Below are positions 62,301 to 64,000 of a DNA stretch of 64,000 nt, in pieces. How positions within the stretch are numbered: the stretch's first letter is position 1; each line of letters starts with the position of its first letter. Source of the stretch: Ypsolopha sequella (Eukaryota; Arthropoda; Insecta; Lepidoptera; Ypsolophidae); NCBI GenBank assembly GCA_934047225.1, contig OW203988.1, positions 3,196,229-3,260,228 on the forward strand, in the 5' to 3' direction. Position numbers and translations under genes: made by a program. Under the pieces are notes generated by a model. It was not told where the DNA came from. It was given only the letters and a program-made list of their open reading frames with translations, and ran no database searches.

Positions 62301-64000
62301 CGTCACGATAGTGAGATACGTGGCCATACTTACGCAAACCATAAACAAACCTTATGCCAAAATTTTGTAACCTTTCCAATCTATTCAGAAATTATTCATT
62401 TGCATCGATAAAACAAATATCAGCGTAATCAATGAAAGGAATAATAAAGGACTGTGCAAGCGTGATTTTATTTGCAAATGGTAGGAATTTCTGGAGAACG
62501 TGGCATAGACTCTGCGGCTAATCTCATTTATATGCGCTGACCACGATAGATTGCAATCAAAGATTACTCCGAAAATTTTTAGGCAATCAGAACGTTATTG
62601 AATGAGACCTATGGTATACTATTTTGGTCAAGCAGATGTGTGCCAGAGGCCTGTGAGTTTATTGGGTTTACTAAAAAACCATATGTTGTTGCTCAGTTGT
62701 GAATGTTATCGAAGTCCGCATTCATCGAAGCTATTGCTGAGTAAATTTCAGAGACAAAAATGGCAATATGTTTGCAAGTTATCTGCATAAAGATGGTAGC
62801 TAGAAGAAAGAACATCAGGGATGAAATTAATAAATATTGAAAAGAGTATACCTGCTGCTTCTCTTTTCTTCTGCGTTTCCATATAGCAATCATAATATGT
62901 TCATTTGCATCTTCTTGCGATAAATAAATTGCCAAGTGCATAAATATACATACATTTATTTACATCATAGTAATCGTATAACTAAAGTAAAAGTATTTAT
63001 TTTATCTTTCTTGGGTCAAGTTATTATCATCATTAATCCATTTTCCTCCATTCTCGAATTTGTGTCAGCTTAATTATTTCTGATCTGTGGTTTCATTGTG
63101 TCTAGGGCGGAAACTTGCCAGATCTGGTAATAAGTGTTTTATTTCTATCCAGATTTTCAACCAGAAATGTATCCTACGGTGGAGAAGCAGTCTCTTTCTC
63201 TGGCTCCTGACCTGATGCAGCACAGACCTCCAAGGTACGAGCATCCAGCTGCTCCAGATACCAGAGCTGAGCACCACTATGATGTACCACACCTCACAAA
63301 TAGGTAAAAAAAACTTCAATGATTCATTATCAGTAAAGGCAAAATTTAATTTAAATATCCCGGAGAGGGTATCAGAGGTCTTTCCTGGTGTGGATTGTGA
63401 AGTATCCCGGAGAGGGTATCAGAGGTCTTTCCTGGTGTGGATTGTGAAGTCACAGTTCACACGTTTACATCTACGTTTCACCGACGACTATTACGACTCC
63501 CGTCTACCGAACACAAATGTGCCTCTACGGAATTCAAACCTTTGATTTCCACACTCAAACCACTAAACTGCAGAGGCGAGGTGGTCGGTGTGAAAAATGT
63601 TTGATGTCTGCTTCTTTTGTTAGCATTTAGTCTAAACTTTAAAAATGTCTTTTTCTAAAACTTTGCCATTCACGAGTCATATCATACATTTAAAACTTAT
63701 ATAATAAAAGTAATAAAATTGGAGTGCAAGAATATGAGATTCACACGCGAAATTGTTAACGGTCATGCAACAAACCGATGAATTCAAAATTTTATTACCC
63801 TTGTAACAGCTTCATAAGCGCAAAATTTTAAATGGAGTTAAGCTAAATAAAAAAACAATGCATTTATATTCCTTTAAGCTTTTTCTTGTTAATTTTGTTG
63901 CAGTTACGCTTCACCAGTAGACCACCAAGTGACACCTTGCGCTTCAAGCAAGGGTCAAGCGAGTGATGACTACGATAGCAAACCATACAGTGAATCTGAA
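5285..64000 (+). CDS. unc5: UNC-5-type netrin receptor, nine exons, 3' end beyond window
   Basis: This is the only clear host gene. UNC5 receptors bind netrin at the neuronal or migrating-cell surface and mediate repulsive guidance. Joined exons give 544 in-frame codons: signal peptide (1-19), Pro/acid-rich spacer (23-108), Ig1 (about 110-213), Ig2 (about 214-306), two thrombospondin type-1 repeats (307-363 and 368-415), one transmembrane helix (about 425-443) and a juxtamembrane tail. Every exon begins after AG and ends before GT, and all phases agree (1, 1, 0, 1, 1, 1, 1, 2). The order Ig-Ig-TSP-TSP-TM, the junction residues ELAYLKKQF, and [10 protein letters not shown] are diagnostic of UNC5 from family knowledge. 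ZU5, UPA and death domains must lie to the right. The coordinates span introns; exon entries give the coding parts. An alternative isoform or an unseen 5' exon cannot be excluded. Confidence 0.93.
5352..8365. other. unc5 intron 1, left part
   Basis: No supported gene. A GACTGACGCCGG-CCCC...GGGCCGAAATAT motif lies at about 7099-7135 and resembles the foldback element at 1982-2262. The minus-strand frame at 6008-6247 is open but shows no domain I recognise. Confidence 0.4.
8366..9310. repeat. CAATCCCG-motif repeats, possibly remains of a DNA transposon
   Basis: The left edge (8366-8455) carries GGGAATGCAATCTCGG followed by several CCCGC / GCGGGATT blocks. The right edge (9236-9308) carries GAAATGCAATCCCGC, CAATCCCGG, and GCGGGACT. 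A related fragment lies at 56206-56275. The GC-rich palindromic blocks in AT-rich DNA look like terminal regions of a non-autonomous DNA transposon, perhaps hAT-like, but the two edges share orientation more than inverted symmetry, so this may be two fragments. The interior has no transposase-like frame. Confidence 0.4.
9311..10580. other. unc5 intron 1, no feature seen
   Basis: AT-rich non-coding DNA between two repeat regions. Several short open frames occur on both strands, none with domain signatures. Confidence 0.4.
10591..11083 (+). repeat. Left subterminal repeat array of the pogo-like element
   Basis: At least six degenerate copies of GGGGTAATTGTAAAC occur: 10591-10604, 10810-10824, 10930-10954, 10986-11000, 11014-11029 and 11069-11083, plus one inverted copy at 10768-10781. 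Clusters like this are usually binding sites for the element's own transposase; that role is inferred. Confidence 0.7.
11164..13585 (-). pseudogene. DDE transposase (pogo/Tigger, DDE_1-like) with two frameshifts
   Basis: Three overlapping minus-strand frames make one broken gene of roughly 800 codons. 13585-13208 starts [16 protein letters not shown] and holds a Psq/CENP-B-type helix-turn-helix ([20 protein letters not shown]). 13211-12144 is the RNase H-fold catalytic domain: FNADESGF (Asp55 of this frame), [10 protein letters not shown] (Asp171) and DRLQPLD (Asp207) give the D-D-D triad. 12201-11164 is a Ser/Lys/acidic linker followed by a C-terminal domain of about 95 residues ending KPLDVFEK. 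A base appears lost near 13228, where the next frame reads [12 protein letters not shown], and the frame shifts again at 12144-12201. It would bind the element's ends and cut and paste it. The breaks imply a dead but fairly young copy. Sequencing error at either site is possible. Confidence 0.85.
13661..14087 (-). repeat. Right subterminal repeat array of the pogo-like element
   Basis: Copies of GTTTACAATTACCCC (reverse complement of the left motif) lie at 13661-13674, 13679-13692, 13700-13713, 14058-14072 and 14074-14087, with one opposite copy at 13731-13744. Together with the left array they give an approximately mirror-symmetric element. Confidence 0.7.
14098..16287. other. unc5 intron 1, right part, no feature seen
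   Basis: AT-rich non-coding DNA. It ends in a plausible 3' splice site, TTTTGTTACAG, at 16277-16287. I see no repeat or gene that I can support. Confidence 0.4.
16288..16857 (+). CDS. unc5: unc5 exon 2: acidic/Pro-rich spacer and Ig1 domain
   Basis: The exon encodes residues 23-213 of the receptor. Residues 23-108 are a low-complexity stretch rich in Pro, Glu, Asp and His (for example [12 protein letters not shown]), which probably is disordered. Residues about 110-213 are the first Ig-like domain: [21 protein letters not shown] opens it (first Cys at 134), and [14 protein letters not shown] (Cys191, Cys193) closes it, followed by SQPAVVELA. The paired CxC in the F strand is a known UNC5 Ig1 feature. 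The exon follows TTACAG and ends before GTAAGT at 16858, with phase 1 at both ends. Opposite-strand frames here are shadows. Confidence 0.93.
16858..19685. other. unc5 intron 2, first part
   Basis: No gene seen. Minor structures are a short perfect hairpin at about 17834-17862 (GCTCTTTTTTCA / TGAAAAAAGAAC) and a cytosine homopolymer at about 18864-18876, which may be length-polymorphic or a sequencing weak spot. Confidence 0.45.
19686..19947. mobile_element. Foldback MITE, hAT-like, with 8-bp target duplication
   Basis: The element is a near-perfect palindrome of 262 bp. It begins CAGTGGCGTGCACAG and ends with the reverse complement CTGTGCACGCCACTG. The centre is GGGTAGGCACTGCCTACCC. It is flanked by a direct repeat GGATATGG at 19678-19685 and 19948-19955. 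An 8-bp duplication and CAG-type ends are typical of hAT elements by family knowledge. Open frames across it are just translations of the palindrome and of its flank. Confidence 0.9.
20251..20521 (+). repeat. Lepidopteran dispersed repeat (GAGTCGGACTC family), near full length
   Basis: It starts CGGCCAAGTGTGAGTCGGAC, continues with CTCGCGCACGAAGGGTTCCG, and ends GGTACGAAACCCTAAAA after a GGTGACAGACGGACAGCG block and GTCTTAGTAATAGGG. The same head and tail occur at 52627-53496. This is a very common moth and butterfly repeat in my experience, but I cannot assign it firmly to a class. Confidence 0.7.
20522..21757 (+). repeat. Second GAGTCGGACTC-family copy, left portion, probably interrupted
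   Basis: A second head (CGACCAAGTGCGAGTCAGAC) begins right after the first copy. A partial internal duplication is visible: CATATTTTTCCGTCTACCAG at about 20689 and CATATTTTTTGGTCTACCAG at about 21061, each followed by an AGATAA-AGGGG block. The expected tail is not found here but occurs at about 24290-24432 (GACGGACGGACAGATAACGG, then AGAACCCTAAAA). I infer that the DNA element at about 21758-24170 inserted into this copy. Confidence 0.45.
21758..24170 (+). mobile_element. Internally deleted DNA transposon with CTCTGTCAC subterminal motifs
   Basis: Boundaries are approximate. The left edge reads GGTGG...CCTCTGTCAC (21780-21789) and the right edge, read inward, is GGTGG...CCTCTGTCACG (24130-24139 on the minus strand), suggesting inverted termini. 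Related motifs lie at 22114-22125, 22146-22158, 22166-22183, 23777-23789 and 23971-23984. The coding remains between them are listed separately. The subterminal motif clusters parallel those of the pogo-like element in intron 1. I could not identify a target duplication. Confidence 0.5.
22366..23640 (+). pseudogene. Transposase-like gene remnant with [11 protein letters not shown] motif
   Basis: The remnant begins [12 protein letters not shown] (22366), a start I recall from repetitive insect proteins, and then appears to jump to the middle of the protein, so most of the N-terminal half is probably deleted. The readable part has [11 protein letters not shown], a frameshift near 22575, then [20 protein letters not shown] and [14 protein letters not shown] in one open frame to 23545. 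It includes a Cys/His cluster ([10 protein letters not shown]) and an acidic linker. It ends with a domain [12 protein letters not shown]...[15 protein letters not shown]. After a second frameshift near 23525 the adjoining frame reads [13 protein letters not shown]. The SDGP...Q and HGKGxxDGxGG motifs occur in a widespread insect family of unknown function, probably a transposase; I cannot name it. Confidence 0.6.
24290..24432 (+). repeat. GAGTCGGACTC-family tail fragment
   Basis: It shows GACGTACGGACGGACAGATAA, then AAGGTTCCTTTTGTT and AGAACCCTAAAA, matching the 3' end of the copy at 20251-20521. It is probably the right part of the interrupted copy starting at 20522. Confidence 0.5.
24540..24772 (+). 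mobile_element. Non-LTR retrotransposon 3' fragment
   Basis: The segment resembles the end of a LINE ORF2 and its tail: AGGCCTACCATGCCTGGGAC can be read as a GRPxMTW-type sequence, followed by GAGTGGCAAAGTCCTGG, TCTAGCAGTGGACGATCTAG and the terminal GCTGATGGATGGATGG repeat. This C-terminal form is common in RTE-like and related insect LINEs. The frame is broken, and no RT core is present. Confidence 0.55.
24773..25655. other. unc5 intron 2, no feature seen
   Basis: Non-coding DNA with no repeat that I can support. The minus-strand frames at 24787-25213 have no recognisable domain. Confidence 0.4.
25656..25869. repeat. Short inverted-repeat MITE-like element, 214 bp
   Basis: The arms at 25656-25720 and 25799-25869 are diverged reverse complements. 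Outer ends are TTATACTGGGTGTTAAGATG and, reading inward from the right, TTATACAGGATGTTAAAATA. Inner ends share AGTACTCGTCTATACGAA. The TA-bounded ends suggest a Tc1/mariner-type MITE, but this is inferred. Confidence 0.7.
25872..26092. repeat. Diverged inverted repeat pair adjoining the MITE
   Basis: 25872-25926 read in reverse (TCCTGACCACTTATCAAG, then CAGTATGAATTTGGCTATAT) matches 26045-26090 (CTTGACCACTTACCGAG, then CAGTATTAATTTGGCTGTAT). The same sequence occurs twice in direct orientation at about 56104-56215 and 56500-56605, so it is a dispersed repeat. Confidence 0.55.
26195..26425 (+). repeat. CTGTCTGTCTGT-type lepidopteran repeat fragment
   Basis: It contains GATTCCGTACCTTAAAATG, AAACGGAACCCTCG, a CTGTCTGTTCGTCTGTCTGT microsatellite and AGGAACCGCATGGGATATCA. 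I recall this order from dispersed insect repeats; class unknown. Confidence 0.5.
26724..26975. repeat. Dispersed repeat, copy B of three
   Basis: It shares AAGAAATAATTATT, TAGGTCTTCAGTGACACTTT, TTTAACAATATCTA, TTTTGATAGCCATTTTAGTT, CCCTCTCGCACTGCGCGG and GAGTGACGTGAC in order with copies at 4070-4357 and 32848-33118. Confidence 0.65.
27425..27640 (+). repeat. GCTTGTTGCCCAGGCTTTGC repeat fragment
   Basis: The start resembles the CCCGCGACTTCGTCCGCG-type lepidopteran repeat seen at 34435, and the end has ACAAACAAACAAAAATCAGA. It is diverged and non-coding. The surrounding 26976-28444 holds nothing else I can support. Confidence 0.45.
28445..28545 (-). repeat. Possible tRNA-derived SINE head
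   Basis: On the minus strand it contains CAGGGTTCAAATTCTG, close to a pol III B-box (GGTTCGANTCC), preceded by TTCGGTGGTTGTTCAGCCTA. No full tRNA fold can be drawn, so this is not a tRNA gene. Confidence 0.35.
28669..29001 (-). pseudogene. LINE ORF2 C-terminal fragment with zinc-knuckle motif
   Basis: Reading the minus strand from about 29001 to the stop at 28669 gives about 110 uninterrupted codons without a start Met. Recognisable parts are [18 protein letters not shown], then [34 protein letters not shown] and a terminal AAYWSRIL. The spacing C-x-C-G...H...C-x-x-C is the C-terminal zinc-binding motif found after the reverse transcriptase in many insect non-LTR retrotransposons. No RT core precedes it, so this is a 5'-truncated copy, as target-primed insertion commonly produces. 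The intact frame suggests fairly recent insertion. Confidence 0.7.
29287..29460 (-). pseudogene. LINE ORF2 C-terminal tail fragment
   Basis: The minus-strand frame reads [20 protein letters not shown], the C-terminal tail of a LINE polyprotein (GHVERMDxxRLxKxIY type). It is preceded on the plus strand by ATACATACATATACACACGC, the same 3' tail as the copies at about 30250 and 55695. It is a short, 5'-truncated relic. Confidence 0.6.
29499..30244. other. unc5 intron 2, no feature seen
   Basis: AT-rich DNA. The minus-strand frame at 29975-30199 has no recognisable domain. A GT-rich stretch near 30100-30160 is low complexity. Confidence 0.4.
30245..30621 (-). pseudogene. LINE ORF2 C-terminal fragment
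   Basis: The minus-strand frame (30621-30388) reads [20 protein letters not shown] then [17 protein letters not shown], a LINE ORF2 C-terminal tail. The region to 30245 continues with degraded tail sequence and the ACATACATACATATACTCAC terminus. It matches the copy at 55695-56030 (both contain CAGATTTCTATCTGCT / CAGATTTCCATCTGCT and TTGGTCAGCATATGTCCT). It is truncated and dead. Confidence 0.7.
30698..31187 (-). pseudogene. Unrecognised coding-like relic
   Basis: Two overlapping minus-strand frames (31187-30927 and 30955-30698) look less random than their surroundings. The second includes [20 protein letters not shown] and [11 protein letters not shown], loosely similar to the C-terminal domain of the two DNA transposons in this window (a beta-rich stretch with V...GE.xVxxF...LF..xEID). 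I cannot confirm homology by eye. It may be a transposon fragment or chance. Confidence 0.25.
31551..31829 (+). repeat. Minisatellite, nine copies of a 31-bp unit
   Basis: Unit GTGTAGTGCCATCGAATCTG + TCAATATTTTT starts at 31551, 31582, 31613, 31644, 31675, 31706, 31737, 31768 and 31799. Copies differ at a few positions (GAATCT/GGATCT, CAAT/CATT). The A/G variant pattern (copies 4 and 7 with GGATCT) suggests a duplicated three-unit block. Because 31 is not a multiple of 3, the open frame across it cycles through three peptide versions and is not evidence for a gene. Confidence 0.95.
31975..32285 (+). repeat. Lepidopteran dispersed repeat fragment
   Basis: It contains AGATCTATCCCACAGGAACC, TTTTTCCGGGATAAAAAG, CTCCGTTGCTGCGTGAAAG and the end ACACTTTCGGATTTATGATA + TTAGTA. 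That 3' end is typical of the common repeat whose head is CCCGCGACTTCGTCCGCG. It is truncated and non-coding. Confidence 0.5.
32848..33118. repeat. Dispersed repeat, copy C of three
   Basis: It shares GAAATGAGATGTTTTTCGAC, CTCCTGGTTTGAC, GTGTTTTAACAGTATCTAGG, TTTTGATAGCAACTTTAGT and CCCTCTCGCACATAGAG with copies at 4070-4357 and 26724-26975. The long minus-strand frame over 32741-33304 is produced by this repeat. Confidence 0.65.
33119..34282. other. unc5 intron 2, no feature seen
   Basis: AT-rich non-coding DNA. Nothing supported apart from simple TA-rich tracts towards 34280. Confidence 0.4.
34283..34965 (+). repeat. CCCGCGACTTCGTCCGCG-type lepidopteran repeat
   Basis: From 34435 it contains CTAGCTGTAGCCCGCGACTT, CGTCCGCGTGGAAT, later CCCGTTCAGTAGTTTTTGCG and GGTTTTGGAGATGTGCGCG followed by ACAGACAGACAGACTG. 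These landmarks are very common in butterfly and moth genomes. The preceding 34283-34434 is an open frame with GGGGCTATCCCTGATAGTGT, possibly part of another repeat; its identity is unknown. Confidence 0.6.
35050..35345 (+). repeat. tRNA-derived SINE, copy 1
   Basis: It has GTGGCCGCGGGTTCAAATCC (B-box GGTTCAAATCC at 35100-35110), then GGGCACATTTGTG, CGACGGTGAAACGTGGGTGT, CATAGTCCATATATTCGG and CACCCCTCGGAGATTCATG. The same order occurs at 47840-47965 (plus, 5'-truncated) and at 63358-63595 (minus). Pol III promoter-like head plus a conserved body define a SINE family, name unknown. Confidence 0.65.
35346..35899. other. unc5 intron 2, end
   Basis: Non-coding. GGGGCTGCACAATGCTAAAATTCAG at about 35400 and its approximate complement TTAGCATTATGGAGCCCC at about 35804-35821 could be ends of another small inverted-repeat element. 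The 3' splice site TTTTCGACAG ends at 35899. Confidence 0.35.
35900..36099 (+). CDS. unc5: unc5 exon 3: first part of Ig2
   Basis: The exon encodes residues 213-279, starting [20 protein letters not shown], with the B-strand Cys in LRCTPP, the core Trp in [10 protein letters not shown], and ending [11 protein letters not shown]. The split first codon (T from exon 2 plus AC) restores the Tyr expected in the UNC5 junction ELAYL. The donor GTTCGT at 36100 is weaker than the others, but the next exon continues exactly in phase 0 with DMANYTC, the F strand of this Ig fold. Higher GC than its surroundings supports true coding sequence. Confidence 0.92.
36100..38391. other. unc5 intron 3, first part
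   Basis: No gene or named repeat supported. A region near 36720-36900 is unusually rich in GTCGCA/TTGCGAC words but has no clear repeat unit. Confidence 0.4.
38392..38830 (+). repeat. GGGGGCACGGCAGTGCCCCC repeat
   Basis: The left edge is a perfect hairpin GGGGGCACGGCAGTGCCCCC, followed by GCAAAGTCTCGCAGAAAAAA and CGGCCGTACCATCC. I recall this sequence from many lepidopteran loci. It runs into a CAAACTTGAAATTTTGCATG block. It is non-coding, and the right boundary is approximate. Confidence 0.5.
38929..40175 (+). repeat. Tandem array of GAGTCGGACTC-family repeat, about 2.6 units plus tail
   Basis: Three heads (GTGCGAATCTGACTC at 38936, TTTGCGAATCCGACTCGCGC at 39338, GTGCAATTCAGACTC at 39706) are each followed by TTCCGTAC (38963, 39368, 39734) and by AACGGTAGCGCCTGACAAAC-like sequence (GCGCCTGAC at 39069, 39474, 39850). 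The period is 366-405 bp. The family's 3' end (GATAGACAGCGG...GGAACCCTAAAA) occurs only once, at 40110-40171. This indicates internal amplification of one element rather than separate insertions. Confidence 0.8.
40484..41094 (+). pseudogene. OTU-family cysteine protease, frameshifted
   Basis: Frame 40484-40714 starts [20 protein letters not shown] and contains the OTU catalytic motif [17 protein letters not shown] (Asp/Cys). Frame 40696-40971 continues [20 protein letters not shown] and has GGHYEML with the likely catalytic His. The two frames overlap, so at least one frameshift lies near 40700. A third frame reads on to [11 protein letters not shown] and stops at 41092-41094. OTU proteases cleave ubiquitin chains; intronless OTU genes are carried by insect mobile elements, including Helitrons. 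This copy has no introns and sits next to a large palindrome, so I regard it as element cargo rather than a host gene. Confidence 0.75.
41031..41652. repeat. 622-bp palindrome with 265-bp arms
   Basis: Arm 1 (41031-41296) and arm 2 (41386-41652) are nearly identical reverse complements over about 265 bp, separated by about 90 bp. Outer ends are ATCCCATCAAAAACAT and ATGTTTTTGATGGGAT; inner landmarks are GACTTTGCAATCGCA and TGCGATTGCGAAGTC. The first 64 bp of arm 1 are the last codons of the OTU pseudogene, so arm 2 is an inverted duplicate of the OTU gene's 3' end and trailer. Confidence 0.9.
42246..42324 (+). CDS. unc5: unc5 exon 4: end of Ig2
   Basis: This 79-bp exon encodes [20 protein letters not shown] and then ALLTVY, residues 280-305, plus the first base of a Val codon. 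NYTCVAEN is the F-strand cysteine motif that pairs with the Cys in exon 3. It follows TTGTTAACAG and ends before GTAAGT at 42325. The start is phase 0 and the end phase 1. Confidence 0.93.
42325..44391. other. unc5 intron 4, first part
   Basis: No gene supported. A low-complexity CTCGCCTCGCTCCGCTCCGC tract lies at about 44308-44358, just before the AACCGACTTC element. Confidence 0.4.
44596..45120 (+). repeat. Tandem repeats of 131-141 bp, about four units
   Basis: The landmark GAACTCNTCA recurs at 44596, 44737, 44868 and 45000; CACCTGACCTTCGATCCTGG recurs at 44695 and 44835 with a variant at 44967 and about 45100. Each unit also has GACAGCATAACTCGAGATTG-like and GTTAGGGTGCTGAT-like blocks. 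Copies are diverged, so the array is not recent. Confidence 0.85.
45187..45548. repeat. 362-bp palindrome with 162-bp arms
   Basis: Arms 45187-45348 and 45387-45548 are near-perfect reverse complements around a 38-bp loop. Landmarks are AATAGCAACCGACTTCAATA in arm 1 and TATTGAAGTCGGTTGCTATT in arm 2, and GCCGACTTCTTTCTTCC / GGAAGAAAGAAGTCGGC inside. Confidence 0.92.
45549..47839. other. unc5 intron 4, remaining part
   Basis: No gene seen. A short segment at about 46574-46690 (GGCTCAACGGTTAGAACCTG, GAAGACACGCAAG) may be a diverged tRNA-type SINE head. The remainder is AT-rich and featureless. Confidence 0.4.
47840..47965 (+). repeat. tRNA-derived SINE body, 5'-truncated copy 2
   Basis: It contains CATCATAAATGTCGGTAAAACGTGG, TTTCACAGTCCATTATCGG, CTCTGATACCCCTTGAGG and ATTCAGGTCATG, in the same order as the SINE at 35050-35345. 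It ends about 33 bp before exon 5 of unc5, close to the branch-point region of that acceptor. Confidence 0.6.
47998..48171 (+). CDS. unc5: unc5 exon 5: thrombospondin type-1 repeat 1
   Basis: The exon encodes [20 protein letters not shown] then [32 protein letters not shown] and VPCQS (residues 306-363). [10 protein letters not shown] is the TSP1 tryptophan ladder with C-mannosylation consensus WxxW; RTRTC and the PLNGGxxCxG block are TSP1 hallmarks. The exon follows TTCTTCACAG and ends before GTCAGT at 48172, phase 1 at both ends, so the domain is an exon-sized module. Long frames in other registers are shadows of this GC-rich exon. Confidence 0.95.
48172..50338. other. unc5 intron 5, first part
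   Basis: AT-rich non-coding DNA; no repeat or gene that I can support. Confidence 0.4.
50339..50470 (+). pseudogene. Orphan Ig-domain-like coding fragment
   Basis: An open frame contains [20 protein letters not shown] then [13 protein letters not shown], directly followed by a GT dinucleotide (GTAATA at 50469). [10 protein letters not shown] is the F-strand motif of an Ig fold. The same frame upstream is closed by a TGA at 50336, and before that reads on as [11 protein letters not shown]. The rest of an Ig domain is missing. Unc5 already has a complete Ig2 and this lies after TSP1, so it does not fit the unc5 order. It could be a relic of another Ig-superfamily gene, a captured exon, or chance. 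Confidence 0.4.
50471..51585. other. unc5 intron 5, second part
   Basis: No gene seen. It ends in the acceptor CTGTAACAG at 51577-51585. The minus-strand frame opposite exon 6 is a shadow. Confidence 0.4.
51586..51741 (+). CDS. unc5: unc5 exon 6: thrombospondin type-1 repeat 2
   Basis: The exon encodes [20 protein letters not shown] then [20 protein letters not shown] and [12 protein letters not shown] (residues 364-415). [10 protein letters not shown] is the TSP1 tryptophan ladder; C-x3-C, RRRAC and C-x4-C complete the disulfide pattern. The repeat is short between its middle cysteines compared with repeat 1. It is very GC-rich against an AT-rich intron. It ends before GTAAGG at 51742; phase 1 at both ends. 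Confidence 0.95.
51742..52626. other. unc5 intron 6, start
   Basis: AT-rich DNA with no supported feature. Confidence 0.4.
52627..53496 (+). repeat. GAGTCGGACTC-family repeat interrupted by a MITE
   Basis: The head AACCGGCCAAGTGCGAGTCG + GACTTGCACGAAGGG lies at 52627-52660 and the body and tail resume at 53250 (TATCTATAAACGCGAC) through GGTGACAGACGGACAGACGG and GTACGGAACCCTAAAA at 53496. Compared with the intact copy at 20251, where GAAGGGTTCCGTTATCTATA is continuous, the break lies at a TA dinucleotide. Confidence 0.8.
52663..53249. mobile_element. TA-inserted MITE, 587 bp, CAGTGCGCGCC ends
   Basis: Terminal inverted repeats: left TAGTGCGCGCCAATATTTTA + GTCGC; right, read inward, CAGTGCGCGCCAATCTTTTA + GTCGC. 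TA flanks both sides (52661-52662 and 53250-53251), as expected of Tc1/mariner/pogo-type insertion. The interior has GC-rich segments near 53040-53180 and an open minus-strand frame with no transposase motif, so it is non-autonomous. Confidence 0.85.
53497..54205. other. unc5 intron 6, no feature seen
   Basis: No gene or named repeat supported. AT-rich apart from a short GC-richer tract near 53680-53760. Confidence 0.4.
54206..54675. mobile_element. piggyBac-like MITE at TTAA
   Basis: The left end TTAACCCTTAACTACCTACC and the right end, read inward, TTAACCCTTTTAAATACCTG form short inverted repeats bounded by TTAA at 54206-54209 and 54672-54675. TTAA target duplication and CCCTT ends are piggyBac characteristics. 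Subterminal hairpin-like words GCGGTCAAAGAGACCGC (left) and GTCTCTGAGAC (right) are present. No transposase frame, so it is non-autonomous. Confidence 0.7.
54676..55694. other. unc5 intron 6, no feature seen
   Basis: AT-rich non-coding DNA; the frame at 55301-55495 has no recognised domain. Confidence 0.4.
55695..56030 (-). pseudogene. LINE ORF2 C-terminal fragment
   Basis: The minus-strand frame reads [12 protein letters not shown] then [40 protein letters not shown] and [16 protein letters not shown]. This is the C-terminal tail of a non-LTR retrotransposon polyprotein. The plus-strand left flank ATACACAACAAATATACTCA is the 3' terminus shared with the copy at 30245-30621. 5'-truncated and inactive. 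Confidence 0.75.
56104..56605 (+). repeat. Direct repeat pair of about 105 bp
   Basis: Segments at about 56110-56213 and 56500-56602 share GGTTCAATGAACC / GTTCAATGAACC, TTATGTTATG, GACTGATCATTT and CTCCAGTATCAATATRGCTG. A related sequence lies at 26030-26092 and, inverted, at 25872-25926. Directly after the first copy (56206-56275) is a CCCGCATTAAAATCTCAATC fragment related to 9236-9308. Confidence 0.65.
56606..61489. other. unc5 intron 6, long featureless part
   Basis: I see no gene in this 4.9 kb. A short reversed fragment of the GAGTCGGACTC family lies at 59829-59880 (GTACAGAACCCTTGGTGCGT + GAGTTTGACTTGCACC). A tandem CCCATTAATAAATT duplication is at about 59678-59703. The acceptor TTGCCAACAG precedes exon 7. 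Confidence 0.4.
61490..61627 (+). CDS. unc5: unc5 exon 7: transmembrane segment
   Basis: The exon encodes [20 protein letters not shown] then [20 protein letters not shown] and YTMTRT (residues 416-461). [18 protein letters not shown] is a single membrane-spanning helix followed by KLLQRK, a stop-transfer charge cluster, giving extracellular N-terminus and cytoplasmic C-terminus. SDVPLYIGI matches the xDVALYVGL start of the vertebrate UNC5 membrane segment. It ends before GTAAAT at 61628, phase 1 at both ends. Confidence 0.94.
61628..62112. other. unc5 intron 7, start
   Basis: No supported feature. Confidence 0.4.
62113..62941 (-). pseudogene. Jockey-like LINE reverse transcriptase, degraded
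   Basis: Minus-strand frames give, in order: [20 protein letters not shown] (a decayed LYADDLQIY-type RT active site region), [14 protein letters not shown] with a following WAT-like segment, then around 62500 a decayed [19 protein letters not shown] segment, and finally [20 protein letters not shown] with [20 protein letters not shown]. The order is that of RT fingers/palm, thumb and C-terminus in jockey-type non-LTR retrotransposons. The expected catalytic Asp-Asp pair is not visible in the frame, and stops and frameshifts are frequent, so this is an old relic. Confidence 0.7.
63153..63303 (+). CDS. unc5: unc5 exon 8: juxtamembrane cytoplasmic segment
   Basis: The exon encodes [40 protein letters not shown] and [10 protein letters not shown] (residues 462-511). 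FQP shortly after the membrane recalls the GFQPVSIKP segment of vertebrate UNC5. The acceptor chosen (CTATCCAG, 63152) gives the right phase; a second AG nine bases on would break the frame. YDVP is the type of site an SH2 domain could bind when phosphorylated, an inference. It ends before GTAAAA at 63304, phase 2. Confidence 0.85.
63358..63595 (-). repeat. tRNA-derived SINE, copy 3, with 47-bp tandem duplication
   Basis: On the minus strand: CTGCAGTTTAGTGGTTTGAG (A-box-like), AAAGGTTTGAATTCCGTAGA (B-box-like), GGCACATTTGTG, CGTCGGTGAAACGTAGATGT and a 3' body matching the SINE at 35050-35345. The 3' end is duplicated: 63357-63403 and 63404-63450 are identical 47-bp units containing CCCGGAGAGGGTATCAGAGG. 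Confidence 0.65.
63596..63903. other. unc5 intron 8, end
   Basis: AT-rich non-coding DNA ending in the acceptor TTTTGTTGCAG at 63893-63903. Confidence 0.5.
63904..64000 (+). CDS. unc5: unc5 exon 9 (partial): cytoplasmic linker
   Basis: The last base-pair-split Ser codon (AG from exon 8 plus T) is followed by [20 protein letters not shown] and [12 protein letters not shown], residues 513-544, open to the window edge. The segment is Ser/Asp/Tyr-rich and probably disordered, as expected between the membrane and the ZU5 domain of UNC5. The exon continues beyond the window, so its end cannot be placed. Confidence 0.85.
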
